Both the position numbers and the translations under genes were made by a program. The notes beneath the pieces are model-generated. The model did no database searches. It was not told the DNA's origin and worked only from the letters and a program-made list of their open reading frames with translations. From Bacteroidales bacterium (GTDB lineage Bacteria > Bacteroidota > Bacteroidia > Bacteroidales > UBA10428), in NCBI GenBank assembly GCA_016931575.1, contig JAFGEO010000039.1:1-40967 (forward strand): DNA of 40,967 nt. The letters run 5' to 3'. Shown one piece after another: positions 8,956-18,530 of this stretch (the stretch's first letter is position 1; each line of letters begins with the position of its first letter).

Positions 8956-8963
8956 TAGTTTTG
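8956..8963 (+). promoter_or_regulatory. -7 element of the aldo/keto reductase promoter
   Basis: TAGTTTTG matches TAnnTTTG exactly, 23 bases upstream of the ATG at 8987. The predicted leader is about 15-18 nt. No good -33 TTG was found. Confidence 0.45.
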
Positions 8964-8986
8964 CATAAACTTTAAAACATAATACC

Positions 8987-9982
8987 ATGGAATATCGAAA
9001 AATCGGAGATTCAGAACTGAAACTTTCAGTCGTAACCTTCGGTGCCTGGGCAGCAGGTGGCTGGATGTGGGGTGGCACTGAACACGGTGAATCTGTAAAA
9101 GCCATTCGGGCAGCCTACGACCTGGGCGTGACCACCATTGACACGGCTCCGGCATACGGACAGGGGAAAAGTGAAGAGATCACCGGGGAAGCCATAAAGG
9201 GTATTCCCAGGGATAAGGTGCAGATCCTTACCAAATATGGGCTTCGCTGGGATTCGACAAAGGGTGAATTCTATTTCAGCAGTTTGGATAACAGCGGAAA
9301 ACCGCTGAAAATATATCGATATGCAGGCAAAGAGAGCGTCATTAAAGAATGTGAGGAAAGCCTGCGCCGGCTGCAAACGGATTACATCGATCTTTACCAG
9401 ATCCACTGGGCCGACCCGACCACACCCATAGAAGAAACTATGGAGGCTGTTCAAAGTTTGATCGATGCCGGAAAAGTCAGGCATGCCGGAGTGTGTAACT
9501 ATTCGGTGGAACAGATGATCGAAGCGGAGAAATATATCCATTTGTTGTCCAACCAGGTGCCGTACAATATGCTTCGCCGTAATATCGAAAAGGAACTTGT
9601 CCCTCATATACTGAAGCAGAACCAGTCTATTTTGGCATACAGTCCGATGGAACGCGGACTCCTCACCGGAAAGATGCAGCCTGGGCATAACTTTTCAGTC
9701 GGGGACCATCGCTCAACGGTTGCTTATTTCAGCGATGAAAATATCCGGCGCACCAATGCTTTTCTAAATCAGTTGAAGCCAATGGCGATTGAAAAGGGTG
9801 CCACTTTGGGACAGCTTGTCATCCGGTGGACTGTCGAACAACCGGGAATAACCATTGCCCTGGTCGGGGCAAGGAATGCGGAGCAGGCAGTACAAAATGC
9901 AAAGGCACTGGAGATTCAACTTACTCAGGAAGAAATAGCCCTTATCAGCAAGGAATTAGCGCGGCTGCAGCTGGTCCTCTGA
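8987..9982 (+). CDS. Aldo/keto reductase
   Basis: This 331-residue NADPH-dependent oxidoreductase has the AKR TIM-barrel layout. The catalytic tetrad is visible as Asp52 and Tyr57 (IDTAPAYGQGKSE), Lys83 (LTKYG) and His140 (YQIHWAD). The C-terminal cofactor region includes GQLVIRWTVEQPGITIALVG and an AR-N-EQ pattern. It most resembles the general Tas/YajO-type group, whose substrates are aldehydes or ketones. The true substrate cannot be inferred. It appears monocistronic with its own promoter. Confidence 0.9.
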   Translation: MEYRKIGDSELKLSVVTFGAWAAGGWMWGGTEHGESVKAIRAAYDLGVTTIDTAPAYGQGKSEEITGEAIKGIPRDKVQILTKYGLRWDSTKGEFYFSSLDNSGKPLKIYRYAGKESVIKECEESLRRLQTDYIDLYQIHWADPTTPIEETMEAVQSLIDAGKVRHAGVCNYSVEQMIEAEKYIHLLSNQVPYNMLRRNIEKELVPHILKQNQSILAYSPMERGLLTGKMQPGHNFSVGDHRSTVAYFSDENIRRTNAFLNQLKPMAIEKGATLGQLVIRWTVEQPGITIALVGARNAEQAVQNAKALEIQLTQEEIALISKELARLQLVL

Positions 9983-10144
9983 TGCGGGTATTTTTTTGCC
10001 GGTCTGTTGCAATTCTGAATCATTTGTCCTGATCTGCGTAACCTTTATTCATCAGTAGCCGTAGATGTCTCCATACAAAACAAAGGTTAGACCACGATGA
10101 GGTTTAACTTAAATTTATGTCTAACTTTTCAATACGTCTTATCA

Positions 10145-11365
10145 ATGATTAACAAAGTATGCCTTTTAGTGCTCCTCACCTTAGCAGGATCTAATGTTTT
10201 CAGTATCGATAATGAAATACTGAGTATTACTCCAAATAATATCAAATCCGGTGACACAACTGATATAACGATTATTCTTAATTCTCCTGTCGATGAGGGA
10301 CTAGAAGTCAGTATTTATATCTGGGGTTACGGTGATCACTGGGCATCTTGGACCGTTATATATTATACTGACGATTTTATTATTGCGGATTCGGTATTAA
10401 CGGGCAAGGTCTACCTTCCTCTTTACATGACACCACCAGATTCAGTAGTTATTTCCATGCAGATCTGTGAACCAGAGACCTATTGTCCCGATAGTCTTAT
10501 TTATCGTTCCTTTCAGGTAGATGGTGGCATCTATGGACTGCATCCCGAAATCTGCATGGTAAGTCAGAATGAAAGCAATCAGAATGTTGTAATTTGGGAT
10601 GCTTTGGAGGATGAGCTGGTCGATTCAGTGATAATCTATAAAGAAACATCCGTTTCAGATGAGTTTATCAGGATAGGGTCGCGATCCATTCAGGATTCTT
10701 CGCTATTCATTGATCATAACTCATTGAATGCCCAAAACTCAAGTCGCTACCAGATAGCATTAACAGATACCTCCGAGAATGAGTCATTTATAAGTGCTGC
10801 ACATAAAACGATGCACCTCACACTGAATGCGGGCATAAACGGATCCGTCAATCTGATATGGGACAAGTATGAAGGTTTTGATTATAGCACCTATCATGTT
10901 TACCGGGGATCAACACCCGATGACATGGTAAAAATTGCAGAGATAGCCTCCAATTTATTTACTTTTTCTGATATTGCACCACCTCTGGGAACGCTCTATT
11001 ATCAGCTGGTAATTGAGAATCCTTATCCCTGTAATATTGGAATGGCTAAATCGACCCTGAATGATTACCAGTACTGCAAATCAAATATTGTTGACAACAA
11101 TGCGATGGTAGGACTTTCCGTCAGGATGTCATCTAAGAATTCGTTCAGCGTATTTCCAAATCCGGGTTATGGAAGGTTTATGATCGAAAACGATCAGGCT
11201 GACTTTACAATGTTAGTCTATACCATAAACGGAAACGTAATTTTGAAACAAAATTGCCAGGGTCGGACCCAGGAGCTGAATCTGGAAGCATATCCTGCAG
11301 GTGTTTACTTTATAAAAATGGTCGATGCAGAGGGTTCAGCCACGCAAAGGATCATTAAGGAATAA
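10145..11365 (+). CDS. Secreted protein with T9SS C-terminal sorting domain
   Basis: The frame opens at 10097, but the ATG at 10145 directly begins a signal peptide (MINKVCLLVLLTLAG, cleavage near FS-IDN) and is preferred (406 residues). The middle has two beta-sandwich segments that look like fibronectin-III repeats (WDALEDELVDSVIIYK and WDKYEGFDYSTYHVYRG). The C-terminus FSVFPNPGYGRFMIE through YPAGVYFIKMV and QRIIKE is a typical type A Por-secretion tail. The protein is therefore probably exported across the outer membrane and attached to the surface or released. No catalytic motif is visible, and an adhesive or structural role is possible. Confidence 0.85.
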   Translation: MINKVCLLVLLTLAGSNVFSIDNEILSITPNNIKSGDTTDITIILNSPVDEGLEVSIYIWGYGDHWASWTVIYYTDDFIIADSVLTGKVYLPLYMTPPDSVVISMQICEPETYCPDSLIYRSFQVDGGIYGLHPEICMVSQNESNQNVVIWDALEDELVDSVIIYKETSVSDEFIRIGSRSIQDSSLFIDHNSLNAQNSSRYQIALTDTSENESFISAAHKTMHLTLNAGINGSVNLIWDKYEGFDYSTYHVYRGSTPDDMVKIAEIASNLFTFSDIAPPLGTLYYQLVIENPYPCNIGMAKSTLNDYQYCKSNIVDNNAMVGLSVRMSSKNSFSVFPNPGYGRFMIENDQADFTMLVYTINGNVILKQNCQGRTQELNLEAYPAGVYFIKMVDAEGSATQRIIKE

Positions 11366-11391
11366 GCGACAATAAAGACTATTATAAGCAG

Positions 11392-11428
11392 GAAAGGCAG
11401 AACACTAAAGGTTCTGCCTTTCTTTTTT
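11392..11428 (+). terminator. Intrinsic terminator after the T9SS protein gene
   Basis: A perfect 12-bp stem (GAAAGGCAGAAC / GTTCTGCCTTTC) with a 7-base loop is followed by six T. It lies 27 bases after the stop codon and between convergent genes. Confidence 0.9.
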
Positions 11429-11464
11429 GTGATTAATTTCTTCCTGACTGCCTAAAGCAGCATA

Positions 11465-14400
11465 TTATTCATTTCTATAAGACTTATCAAGGAATTGATA
11501 CCTTTCTTCTTCAGAATTAATGGCTTTTGAATCCACATCGATTTGCATGATCGAGCGGTTATCCTGACTGATAGCTGTTTTAGGCCATTCTGGCAGCCCT
11601 TCACCGTTTGGATTACCGGTCTTGATGAAATTCTCAAAATAGCCTTGCATGGTTTCAGAGGTTTTGTAGTCGTCTTCTTTCCAGGGATACTCAACAAGCA
11701 ATGGCAGGTTTCCCAGGCAATAAGCGATCTCTGCTGAATGAGAAGCCCCCAGCGTTTTTGGCGGCGGCCCATTCGGGTCTACGTTGTAAGGGATGCCGGT
11801 AAGTTCGGATTGTTTTTTGTGATCAACGGGTGGGCGGATCTTACTGTAGTAGTAGCGATATACCGGCTGATCGCTATGGTTCAGTTGCAGATCGCACCAC
11901 TTCCACGTGCTGTAGGAAATAAAGTCGGCAGAAGCAAGGGCAGTAGCTGATAGCTCTACCTCCTTTTCATTGCCTCCCGGGAATAGTTTCAATGCTGATT
12001 TGTAGGTTTTCGGGAACCTCTCCTGTAATCTTTTCTTATAGTTTTCAGGGGTGTACGGGAGTCCCTGCATGAAAACAGTCCCGGACATTTCTTCTGAATT
12101 CCAACCTGCGAGAAGAGGTATCTGCGCTTGTCCCCCGGCTTTAAAGATCTCCGTTACGCTTGCCGGGAGAAAATATCCGTCAATGACCAGCGGAAAACGA
12201 CTATGTGCTGAGTCGTTATAATAAGAACAGATCTCCTCTGTGCTCATGGCGCGGAGTTCCTCGATATTTTTATATCCTGCAGTTTCAAAATATTCTTTCC
12301 CGATTTGCTCGGCTTTGTCCTGAGGAACAGGAGTGAAGGTTGGGTAAATGGCAGCGCCGCTCTCACCGATTGCAGCTGCCAACAGATCCTTCGACAAGGG
12401 AGATGCCATGTGTAAATTTACGGAGATCGATCCGGCCGATTCTCCGGCAAGCGTGATCTGATCCGGATTTCCGCCGAAAGAAGCGATATTGTTCTTTACC
12501 CATTGCAGGGCAGCCTGCTGATCCAGCAAACCATAATTACCGGACGAATGATATGGGGATTCAGCACTTAGTTCCGGATGTGCCAGGAAACCGAAAATAT
12601 TCAGCCGGTAGTTCATGCTCACCACAACAATTCCTTTTGAGGCCATGTTGGCGCCGTCGTAACGGGGTTCGGAGGCATCTCCGGCGATAAACCCTCCGCC
12701 ATAGATGTAAACCAGTACCGGCAGGTCTTTCAGATTTTTGCCGGCAGGAGCCCATACATTCAGGTACAGACAGTCTTCGCTCATCCCGTTCGAACGGTAA
12801 ACCATATCGCCCCAGACGTTTTCCTGCACAGCTCTCGGGCCGAACATTTTTGTTTGCACCACTCCTTCCCAGGGATCCATGGTCTGCGGGGCTTTCCAGC
12901 GCAATTCGCCGACAGGTGGTTTGGCATAGGGTATACCCAGGAATCGGTTGATGCCCAGTTCCTCATCCTGAAGACCTTCGATGGTCCCTTTGTCGGTATG
13001 GACCTGCACCGGGGTTCCTTCCACAGCTTTCACCCAGACTTTCATCTTGTTAACGCCCCGATTCGACCAGGCATAATAAGGTATGGCCATCAGCTTATTA
13101 TTTTTTAAAACCGTAATTCCGCCAAGCATATCTGCTTTCCATTCTGCCTTAAGTTCTTCATCCGTTCCGAGGGTCAGGGCATTGATCTTAGGGTTATCTT
13201 TTTCTTCCAGACAATAGACAACAGGGCCGTATTCAAGTGCCAGCAGGCCCTTGTTACTTAGAACTACCGAATTGGTTTCCACCTTTCTGACCTTCATCGG
13301 GAAGGTAAGTTCTATTTGATCACCCGCTTTCCATTTCCGGGTAATACTCACATAGCCTGTTTCATCAGGCAGGATGCTTACCGCTTCCCCGTTGACCTGC
13401 AGGGTGAAGGTTCCGGGTGCTTCATCGATATACTGATACAGGTCGGAGGGAAGTACCTCGTTTCGCACCCATCCTGGTATTCTGAGTTTTAGGGTGAAAT
13501 CGGCAGGTTTTTCCGGACTGATGGTGAGCAGGGTTTTTTCTCCCCAGGGCTGATCGCTTGTTTGGGTGATACTTACTTTCTTTCCGTTGAGTATCAGCTG
13601 GGACTCATTTGACATATATAAATTGACATAGGCGGTGTTCTCCCTGGTGGCATAAAGCAGGTTCGGGATAGAGGGAATAAAACGAATCAGGTTGGTCGGG
13701 CAGCAGGAGCAGTCGAACCATTCCGAACGTGTGCAGCTACCGTGGTTAAAGATGAAATGAGCGTCTGATTCAAGGGGGTTGGGGTAAAAGAAGGTTTTCC
13801 CATCCAGGGAAATCCCGCTGATCAGCCCGTTGTACAGGCTTCTCTCAATAATGTCGTAGTATTTTGAATTGCTGGTAAGCATATAAAGACGGTGATTCCA
13901 TTGGACATTCCCAATGGCTGCACAGGTTTCATTGTAGGCAGTCAGGTTGGGTAATTCATAATTATCCCCGAAGGATTCGCCTTCATGACGGGCACCAATA
14001 CCTCCCGTAATATACATCTTTTTAGCCACCACATTGTTCCAAAGTGCATTGACAGCTTTCAGATAATCAGCATCTTCATAGAGGGCTGCGATGTCAGTCA
14101 TTCCCGCATACATATATACTGCGCGAACGGCATGACCCACGGCTTCGTTTTGTTCGATCACGGGAATATGATCCTGGTTGTATGCACCGTAAAGCTTGTG
14201 TGTAGTGGAATCACCCCGGATGTCCAGGAAAAATTTTGCCAGGTTAAGGTAGTCTTTTCTGCCATTTATGCGATAGAGTCTTACCAGACCAGTTTCAACG
14301 ATCTGATGTCCGGGAGGAGCCTCACGTTTTCCTTCACCGAAAACCACAACGAGCAGGTCGGCAAATTTCTCAGCGATATGCAAAAGGCTGGTTTTCCCGG

Positions 14401-14941
14401 TAGCCGTGTAATGGGCAGCAGCAGCCTCAAACAGGTGGCCCGCATTATAGAGTTCATGGCTGCTGATCTCACTTTCCCAACGTGGAGCAGGCGTTACCCA
14501 ATTGGCAGGCGGATGAAGTGAGTCGATAGTGTGCCAGGTGGTGATGTATCCATCCTCCTGCTGGCCTACGGCAATAATCGCAATGACCGAGTCAATATAA
14601 GCTTCCAGTTCAGGATTCGGAGATGAAATGAGTGAATAGGAAGCTCCTTCAATGATTTTGTAGAGGTCTGTATCATCAAAGGGCATTTTGCCCCGTGTTT
14701 TTCCCTTCATTTGTCCGCCGGCAATAAGGAAATTTTCCATTCTTCCTTCTTCTTCACACTTAGTGAAGCTATGATCAATGGTTACCTCCTGAACGGTTTG
14801 TATTTTTGGTAACCAGAAAGCATCCGTTAGCTTGACATCTTTAATATCAACTGGTTTGATGGGATAGTCCTGTGCATTGCAGGCAGGGATATAGATCAGA
14901 AACAGGACCGTTCCGATCACCAAGATGATTTGTGTCTTCAT
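11465..14941 (-). CDS. Secreted GH127 beta-L-arabinofuranosidase fused to type B carboxylesterase
   Basis: This 1158-residue protein has a signal peptide (about 1-23) and two enzyme domains. Residues about 27-640 are GH127 (DUF1680). Glu322 (GESFG), Glu338 and Cys340 (NETCA) and Cys413/Cys414 (CSCCP) match the acid/base, zinc ligands and nucleophile region of the known beta-L-arabinofuranosidase HypBA1. Residues about 645-1155 are a carboxylesterase/lipase type B domain with oxyanion motif YIYGGGF, nucleophile Ser835 (GESAGS), probable acid Glu950 or Glu951 (GWNSEEMSGT) and a GASHSAEI histidine. The combination suggests one secreted protein removing both arabinofuranosyl and ester groups from plant or algal glycans. 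No SusC/SusD pair is adjacent. A 19-bp palindrome lies just upstream. Confidence 0.93.
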   Translation of the reverse strand: MKTQIILVIGTVLFLIYIPACNAQDYPIKPVDIKDVKLTDAFWLPKIQTVQEVTIDHSFTKCEEEGRMENFLIAGGQMKGKTRGKMPFDDTDLYKIIEGASYSLISSPNPELEAYIDSVIAIIAVGQQEDGYITTWHTIDSLHPPANWVTPAPRWESEISSHELYNAGHLFEAAAAHYTATGKTSLLHIAEKFADLLVVVFGEGKREAPPGHQIVETGLVRLYRINGRKDYLNLAKFFLDIRGDSTTHKLYGAYNQDHIPVIEQNEAVGHAVRAVYMYAGMTDIAALYEDADYLKAVNALWNNVVAKKMYITGGIGARHEGESFGDNYELPNLTAYNETCAAIGNVQWNHRLYMLTSNSKYYDIIERSLYNGLISGISLDGKTFFYPNPLESDAHFIFNHGSCTRSEWFDCSCCPTNLIRFIPSIPNLLYATRENTAYVNLYMSNESQLILNGKKVSITQTSDQPWGEKTLLTISPEKPADFTLKLRIPGWVRNEVLPSDLYQYIDEAPGTFTLQVNGEAVSILPDETGYVSITRKWKAGDQIELTFPMKVRKVETNSVVLSNKGLLALEYGPVVYCLEEKDNPKINALTLGTDEELKAEWKADMLGGITVLKNNKLMAIPYYAWSNRGVNKMKVWVKAVEGTPVQVHTDKGTIEGLQDEELGINRFLGIPYAKPPVGELRWKAPQTMDPWEGVVQTKMFGPRAVQENVWGDMVYRSNGMSEDCLYLNVWAPAGKNLKDLPVLVYIYGGGFIAGDASEPRYDGANMASKGIVVVSMNYRLNIFGFLAHPELSAESPYHSSGNYGLLDQQAALQWVKNNIASFGGNPDQITLAGESAGSISVNLHMASPLSKDLLAAAIGESGAAIYPTFTPVPQDKAEQIGKEYFETAGYKNIEELRAMSTEEICSYYNDSAHSRFPLVIDGYFLPASVTEIFKAGGQAQIPLLAGWNSEEMSGTVFMQGLPYTPENYKKRLQERFPKTYKSALKLFPGGNEKEVELSATALASADFISYSTWKWCDLQLNHSDQPVYRYYYSKIRPPVDHKKQSELTGIPYNVDPNGPPPKTLGASHSAEIAYCLGNLPLLVEYPWKEDDYKTSETMQGYFENFIKTGNPNGEGLPEWPKTAISQDNRSIMQIDVDSKAINSEEERYQFLDKSYRNE

Positions 14942-14950
14942 ATCTTAATT

Positions 14951-14969
14951 AAGAGTATAATATACTCTT
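14951..14969. promoter_or_regulatory. 19-bp perfect palindrome upstream of the GH127-esterase gene
   Basis: AAGAGTATAATATACTCTT has 9-bp perfect arms around one central base. It starts 10 bases upstream of the ATG. On the minus strand a -7-like TATCTTTA (14978-14971) immediately precedes it, so the palindrome would cover the transcription start. This suits a repressor operator. An RNA hairpin in the leader is an alternative. Confidence 0.55.
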
Positions 14970-14970
14970 G

Positions 14971-14978
14971 TAAAGATA
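14971..14978 (-). promoter_or_regulatory. Possible -7 element for the GH127-esterase gene
   Basis: Minus-strand TATCTTTA differs from TAnnTTTG only at the last base. It lies 30 bases from the ATG and abuts the 19-bp palindrome. No -33 TTG was recognised. Confidence 0.35.
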
Positions 14979-15024
14979 CGAACTTTGTTTTTTAGATGGG
15001 AGGTGCTCTATGAACCGAAGCATG

Positions 15025-15053
15025 AAAAAAGCGTAGCCTTCCGACTACGCTTT
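15025..15053 (-). terminator. Intrinsic terminator of the lipid A operon
   Basis: Read on the minus strand, a 9-bp stem AAAGCGTAG / CTACGCTTT with an 8-base loop runs into a T-run (complement of the A-run at 15025-15030). It lies 27 bases beyond the lpxA stop codon. Confidence 0.85.
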
Positions 15054-15079
15054 CCCGCGTATGCTTTCACGTTCTTTGC

Positions 15080-15868
15080 TTATTTATCATCATCAAAATA
15101 ACCCTTGATAATTCCCCGTTTGGAATTACGGATGAAGAGGATGATCTTGTCGCGCTCATCAGTTGCAGGCAGATTGGTTTCTACAAATTCTACGGCATCT
15201 GAGATATTAAGCCCGCGCTGATAAATGATGCGATAGATCTCCTGGATCTCGTAGATGGCTTCGTTGGTGAAATTTTTCCTCCGCAGTCCGATGGAGTTGA
15301 TGCCGGTGTAGGACAGGGGTTCCCTGCCAGCCAGAATATATGGGGGGACATCCTTGCTGGCTTTTCCGGTGGCCTGCACGAAAGCATGTGTGCCAATACG
15401 GACAAACTGATGGACCACCGAATAGGGGCTTACGATAGCAAAGTCATCGATTTCCACTTCTCCGGCTAAACCGGCATGGCTGCCCAGGATCACATTATTG
15501 CCCAGCAGGCAGTCGTGTGCTACATGTGCATAGGATTGTATCAGACAGTTCTGCCCAATCCTGGTTATCGCTTTAGCTTTTGTTGCCCGGTTGATGGTTA
15601 CAAATTCCCTGATGGTGGTATTATCACCGATCTCAACCGTGGTTTCTTCGCCGGAGTATTTCAGATCCTGTGGGATTCCTGAGATGACAGCTCCGGGAAA
15701 GATCATGCATTTCCTGCCGATCCTTGAGCCATCCATAATAACACTGTTGGGGCCTAACCAGCATCCGTCCCCCACAACTACATCTTTTGCTATATAGACA
15801 AAAGGCTCAATGACTACATCTTTTCCAATCTTAGCCTCTGGATGAACATACGATAGAGAATTGCTCAT
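15080..15868 (-). CDS. lpxA: UDP-N-acetylglucosamine acyltransferase LpxA
   Basis: LpxA catalyses the first step of lipid A synthesis, acylation of UDP-GlcNAc at the 3-position. The 262-residue protein has a hexapeptide-repeat left-handed beta-helix across about residues 8-190 and an alpha-helical C-terminal domain. The catalytic histidine lies in SYAHVAHDCLLG. Downstream motifs GSHAGLAGEVEI and the C-terminal GLRRKNF pattern agree with LpxA rather than LpxD. It begins 11 bases after lpxC/fabZ and ends the operon before a terminator. Confidence 0.96.
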   Translation of the reverse strand: MSNSLSYVHPEAKIGKDVVIEPFVYIAKDVVVGDGCWLGPNSVIMDGSRIGRKCMIFPGAVISGIPQDLKYSGEETTVEIGDNTTIREFVTINRATKAKAITRIGQNCLIQSYAHVAHDCLLGNNVILGSHAGLAGEVEIDDFAIVSPYSVVHQFVRIGTHAFVQATGKASKDVPPYILAGREPLSYTGINSIGLRRKNFTNEAIYEIQEIYRIIYQRGLNISDAVEFVETNLPATDERDKIILFIRNSKRGIIKGYFDDDK

Positions 15869-15879
15869 TATTTTGCGTT

Positions 15880-17289
15880 TTATTTTTCTTCCTGTTCAGG
15901 TTTTTTTGCCAGCTGTGCCATAAACTGCCCTTCCATCACGAGGCGGTCACCGACAAAAACTTCTCCGTGGGTGATGGCGATCCCTCTGCGTACGGGTTCG
16001 AGTAATTTCATGCGGATATTCAGCGTATCGCCCGGCACTACCTTACTTTTAAATTTAATGTTGTCAATCTTCATGAAATAAAGCACATAATTCTCAGGAT
16101 CAGGCACTTTATGTAAAAGCAAAATTCCTCCGACCTGTGCCATGGATTCAATTTGCAATACTCCCGGCATGATGGGCTCTTCCGGATAGTGGCCAACAAA
16201 GAAGGCCTCATTCATGGTTACATTCTTAATTCCACAGATCGACCATTCATCCATGAAGGTGATTTTATCAACCAACAGGAAGGGAGGCCTGTGCGGCAGG
16301 AATTTCTTTATCTGGTTGATGTCAAACAGGGGTTCGGCATTTGGATCGTAATGGGGGGGCTGTGGTTTGGAAAGCTCCTTCTTAATCATCTTTCGAATGA
16401 TCTTTGCCAGTTCGGTGTTGGCATGATGGCCGGGTTTTTTAGCGACAATCTTACCCTTGAAGCGCACACCGGTCAGGGAGATGTCCCCCACAATATCCAG
16501 CAGTTTGTGCCTGGCGGGTTCATTCTGGTAGTGCAGCTGGGTATTGTTCAGGTATCCTTCCGGCAGAACTTCAATATGCGGTTTATGGAATAGGTCGGCC
16601 AGACGGTCAAGCTGCTCCTTGGACATCGGCTTATCGATAATGATCAGTGCGTTGTCAACATCACCCCCCTTGATCAGGTTGTTCCTGGCAAGAAACTCAA
16701 GCTCATGCAGAAAAACAAAGGTCTTGCAGCGGGCAATTTCCGTTTCGAATTCTTCCAGCGAATCGATAGAGGCAAACTGCTGCCCAACTACCTTCGACCC
16801 GAAATCCACATGCACGTCGATACTGAAATGGTCGTCCGGGAAGATGGAAACTTCAATCCCTTTGTCTGCTTCGGTGTAAGTGATTTTTTCAGTGATGACA
16901 AACATTTTCCGGTCGGCTTCCTGCCCGGTCAGTCCGGCTTCGAGGAGCGCATCAACAAAAGGTCCGGAGCTTCCGTCCAGAATGGGTACCTCAGGTCCAT
17001 CCAGCTCAATGAGCGCGTTATCAACTCCCAGTCCATAGAGCGAAGCACAAAGGTGTTCAACGGTCATTACCTGGGCACCGTTCTTTTCAAGGGTGGTTCC
17101 GCGACTTGTGCTTACCACATTTTCAGCAACTGCCTGAATGAGGGGCTGGTCTTCCAGGTCCATTCGCCTGAAACAGTACCCCGAATTAATTTCTGCAGCC
17201 TTTAGGGTGAGGTTTACCTCTTTACCGCTGTGGAGACCTTTACCTTTAAGTTTGATATCTTTAAATATCGTTTTCTGCTTCTCTGACAT
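15880..17289 (-). CDS. lpxC/fabZ: Bifunctional LpxC deacetylase / FabZ dehydratase
   Basis: This 469-residue fusion is characteristic of Bacteroidota. Residues about 5-300 are LpxC, the zinc UDP-3-O-acyl-GlcNAc deacetylase. Conserved parts are LKGKGLHSGK, the first zinc ligand in TVEHLCASLYGLGVDNALIELDGPEVPILDGSS, and HKLLDIVGD with the second zinc site. Residues about 320-465 are FabZ, the 3-hydroxyacyl-ACP dehydratase, with FLPHRPPFLLVDKI and active-site His and Glu in VGHYPEEPIMPGVLQIESMAQ. It sits between lpxD and lpxA in the lipid A operon, coupling fatty-acid and lipid A supply. Confidence 0.97.
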   Translation of the reverse strand: MSEKQKTIFKDIKLKGKGLHSGKEVNLTLKAAEINSGYCFRRMDLEDQPLIQAVAENVVSTSRGTTLEKNGAQVMTVEHLCASLYGLGVDNALIELDGPEVPILDGSSGPFVDALLEAGLTGQEADRKMFVITEKITYTEADKGIEVSIFPDDHFSIDVHVDFGSKVVGQQFASIDSLEEFETEIARCKTFVFLHELEFLARNNLIKGGDVDNALIIIDKPMSKEQLDRLADLFHKPHIEVLPEGYLNNTQLHYQNEPARHKLLDIVGDISLTGVRFKGKIVAKKPGHHANTELAKIIRKMIKKELSKPQPPHYDPNAEPLFDINQIKKFLPHRPPFLLVDKITFMDEWSICGIKNVTMNEAFFVGHYPEEPIMPGVLQIESMAQVGGILLLHKVPDPENYVLYFMKIDNIKFKSKVVPGDTLNIRMKLLEPVRRGIAITHGEVFVGDRLVMEGQFMAQLAKKPEQEEK

Positions 17290-17352
17290 TCCTTCGTGGG
17301 ACTTGATATTAGATTTTGCTGCGCAAGATATAAAAATCTTATTAATTGAATA

Positions 17353-18402
17353 TTAGCCTTTATCAGTCAACTGATTTTTCAGCAATTCAATTTCTTTTTC
17401 CAGCTTATTGATCTGATCGTACATTTGTGGCAACCTTCGGAAGAGGATCATGGACTTTTTCGCATCCCGGATATCAAAAGCAGGAGCCCCCAGCAGGATG
17501 ACCCCTTCCTGTTTTACTGAGTTCGCCACCCCGGCCTGTGCTCCGATCTTCACTTTGTCTGCCAGAATGATATGGCCAATGATGCCGGCCTGTGCCCCGA
17601 TCATAACGTTCCTACCGATCTTGGTAGACCCGGCAATGCCCGCTTGTGCAACGATAACCGTATTTTCGCCGACCTCAACATTATGGGCGATTTGAATCAG
17701 GTTGTCGAGCTTGGTTCCTTTATGTAAAATGGTGGATCCGATTGTGGCCCGGTCAATGGAAACGTTGGAGCCTATTTCAACATCATCTTCAATGATGACA
17801 TTGCCCAGCTGGGGGATTTTCTGGAATGTTTCCTCTCCGGGGGCAAATCCGAATCCGTCGGAGCCGATAACCGTACTGGAATGGATGATACAGTTTTTTC
17901 CAAGCTGGCAGTCATGATATATTTTTACACCGGGATATAAAATGGTGTTATCACCAATGCTGACATTGTCGCCCACATATACCTGCGGGTAAATGCACAC
18001 GGAGTCCCCGATTTTGACATTTTCACCGATAAATGCAAACATTCCCACATAGCAATCTTTCCCAACACTGGCGCTCTCCGCGATGAAACTTCCGGGATCA
18101 ATGCCCTTTTTGCGGGGAACAGTGCCCTGAACCAGGTTCAGCAGGGAAGCGAAAGCCTGGTAAGCATCATCTACCCTGATCAGGGTACTGGTTACAGGCT
18201 GGCTAAGCGCAAGGCTTTTATTTACCAGAACAATGGAGGCTGTAGTGCTGTAAAGGTATTTTTCATATTTCAGGTTTGCCAGGAAGGAAAGGGTTCCTTT
18301 TCCACCTTCTTCAATCCGTGAGATATTGTTTACTTTTTCCTGGGGGTTACCTTCAATTTCCCCCCTGAGAAATTGAGCGATTTGTTCTGCGCTGAATTCC
18401 AT
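17353..18402 (-). CDS. lpxD: UDP-3-O-acylglucosamine N-acyltransferase LpxD
   Basis: LpxD adds the second 3-hydroxyacyl chain in lipid A synthesis. The 349-residue protein has the N-terminal uridine-binding domain (about 1-100, [19 protein letters not shown]) and a hexapeptide-repeat beta-helix (about 105-300). [11 protein letters not shown] and the catalytic histidine region [24 protein letters not shown] identify LpxD. A C-terminal coiled coil ([17 protein letters not shown]) is present. It is the first lpx gene of the unit, with a -7 element 17 bases upstream of the ATG. Confidence 0.96.
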   Translation of the reverse strand: MEFSAEQIAQFLRGEIEGNPQEKVNNISRIEEGGKGTLSFLANLKYEKYLYSTTASIVLVNKSLALSQPVTSTLIRVDDAYQAFASLLNLVQGTVPRKKGIDPGSFIAESASVGKDCYVGMFAFIGENVKIGDSVCIYPQVYVGDNVSIGDNTILYPGVKIYHDCQLGKNCIIHSSTVIGSDGFGFAPGEETFQKIPQLGNVIIEDDVEIGSNVSIDRATIGSTILHKGTKLDNLIQIAHNVEVGENTVIVAQAGIAGSTKIGRNVMIGAQAGIIGHIILADKVKIGAQAGVANSVKQEGVILLGAPAFDIRDAKKSMILFRRLPQMYDQINKLEKEIELLKNQLTDKG

Positions 18403-18418
18403 GGTAATAAATTTGAAG

Positions 18419-18426
18419 CAAAAGTA
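18419..18426 (-). promoter_or_regulatory. -7 element upstream of lpxD
   Basis: Minus-strand TACTTTTG matches TAnnTTTG exactly, 16 bases from the lpxD ATG. It suggests that the lpx genes can be transcribed separately from the upstream HD-domain gene. Confidence 0.45.
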
Positions 18427-18530
18427 GATAATATAATTCCAAATTTTGCACGGGGAGTAAGAAAATCTGACAGCTACCGCTGAAGGCGGGGATCAGCGTT
18501 CTTGCTATATTTTTTTGGCACCTCCGGTTT

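Noticed and set aside
8955-9688. Minus-strand frames opposite the aldo/keto reductase
   Set aside because: The plus-strand gene has its full catalytic tetrad and normal length, so the opposite frames are shadows.
10039-10089. Inverted repeat TAACCTTT / AAAGGTTA upstream of the T9SS protein gene
   Set aside because: The arms are only 8 bp, AT-rich and 35 bases apart, so chance pairing is likely, although the position upstream of a gene is suggestive.
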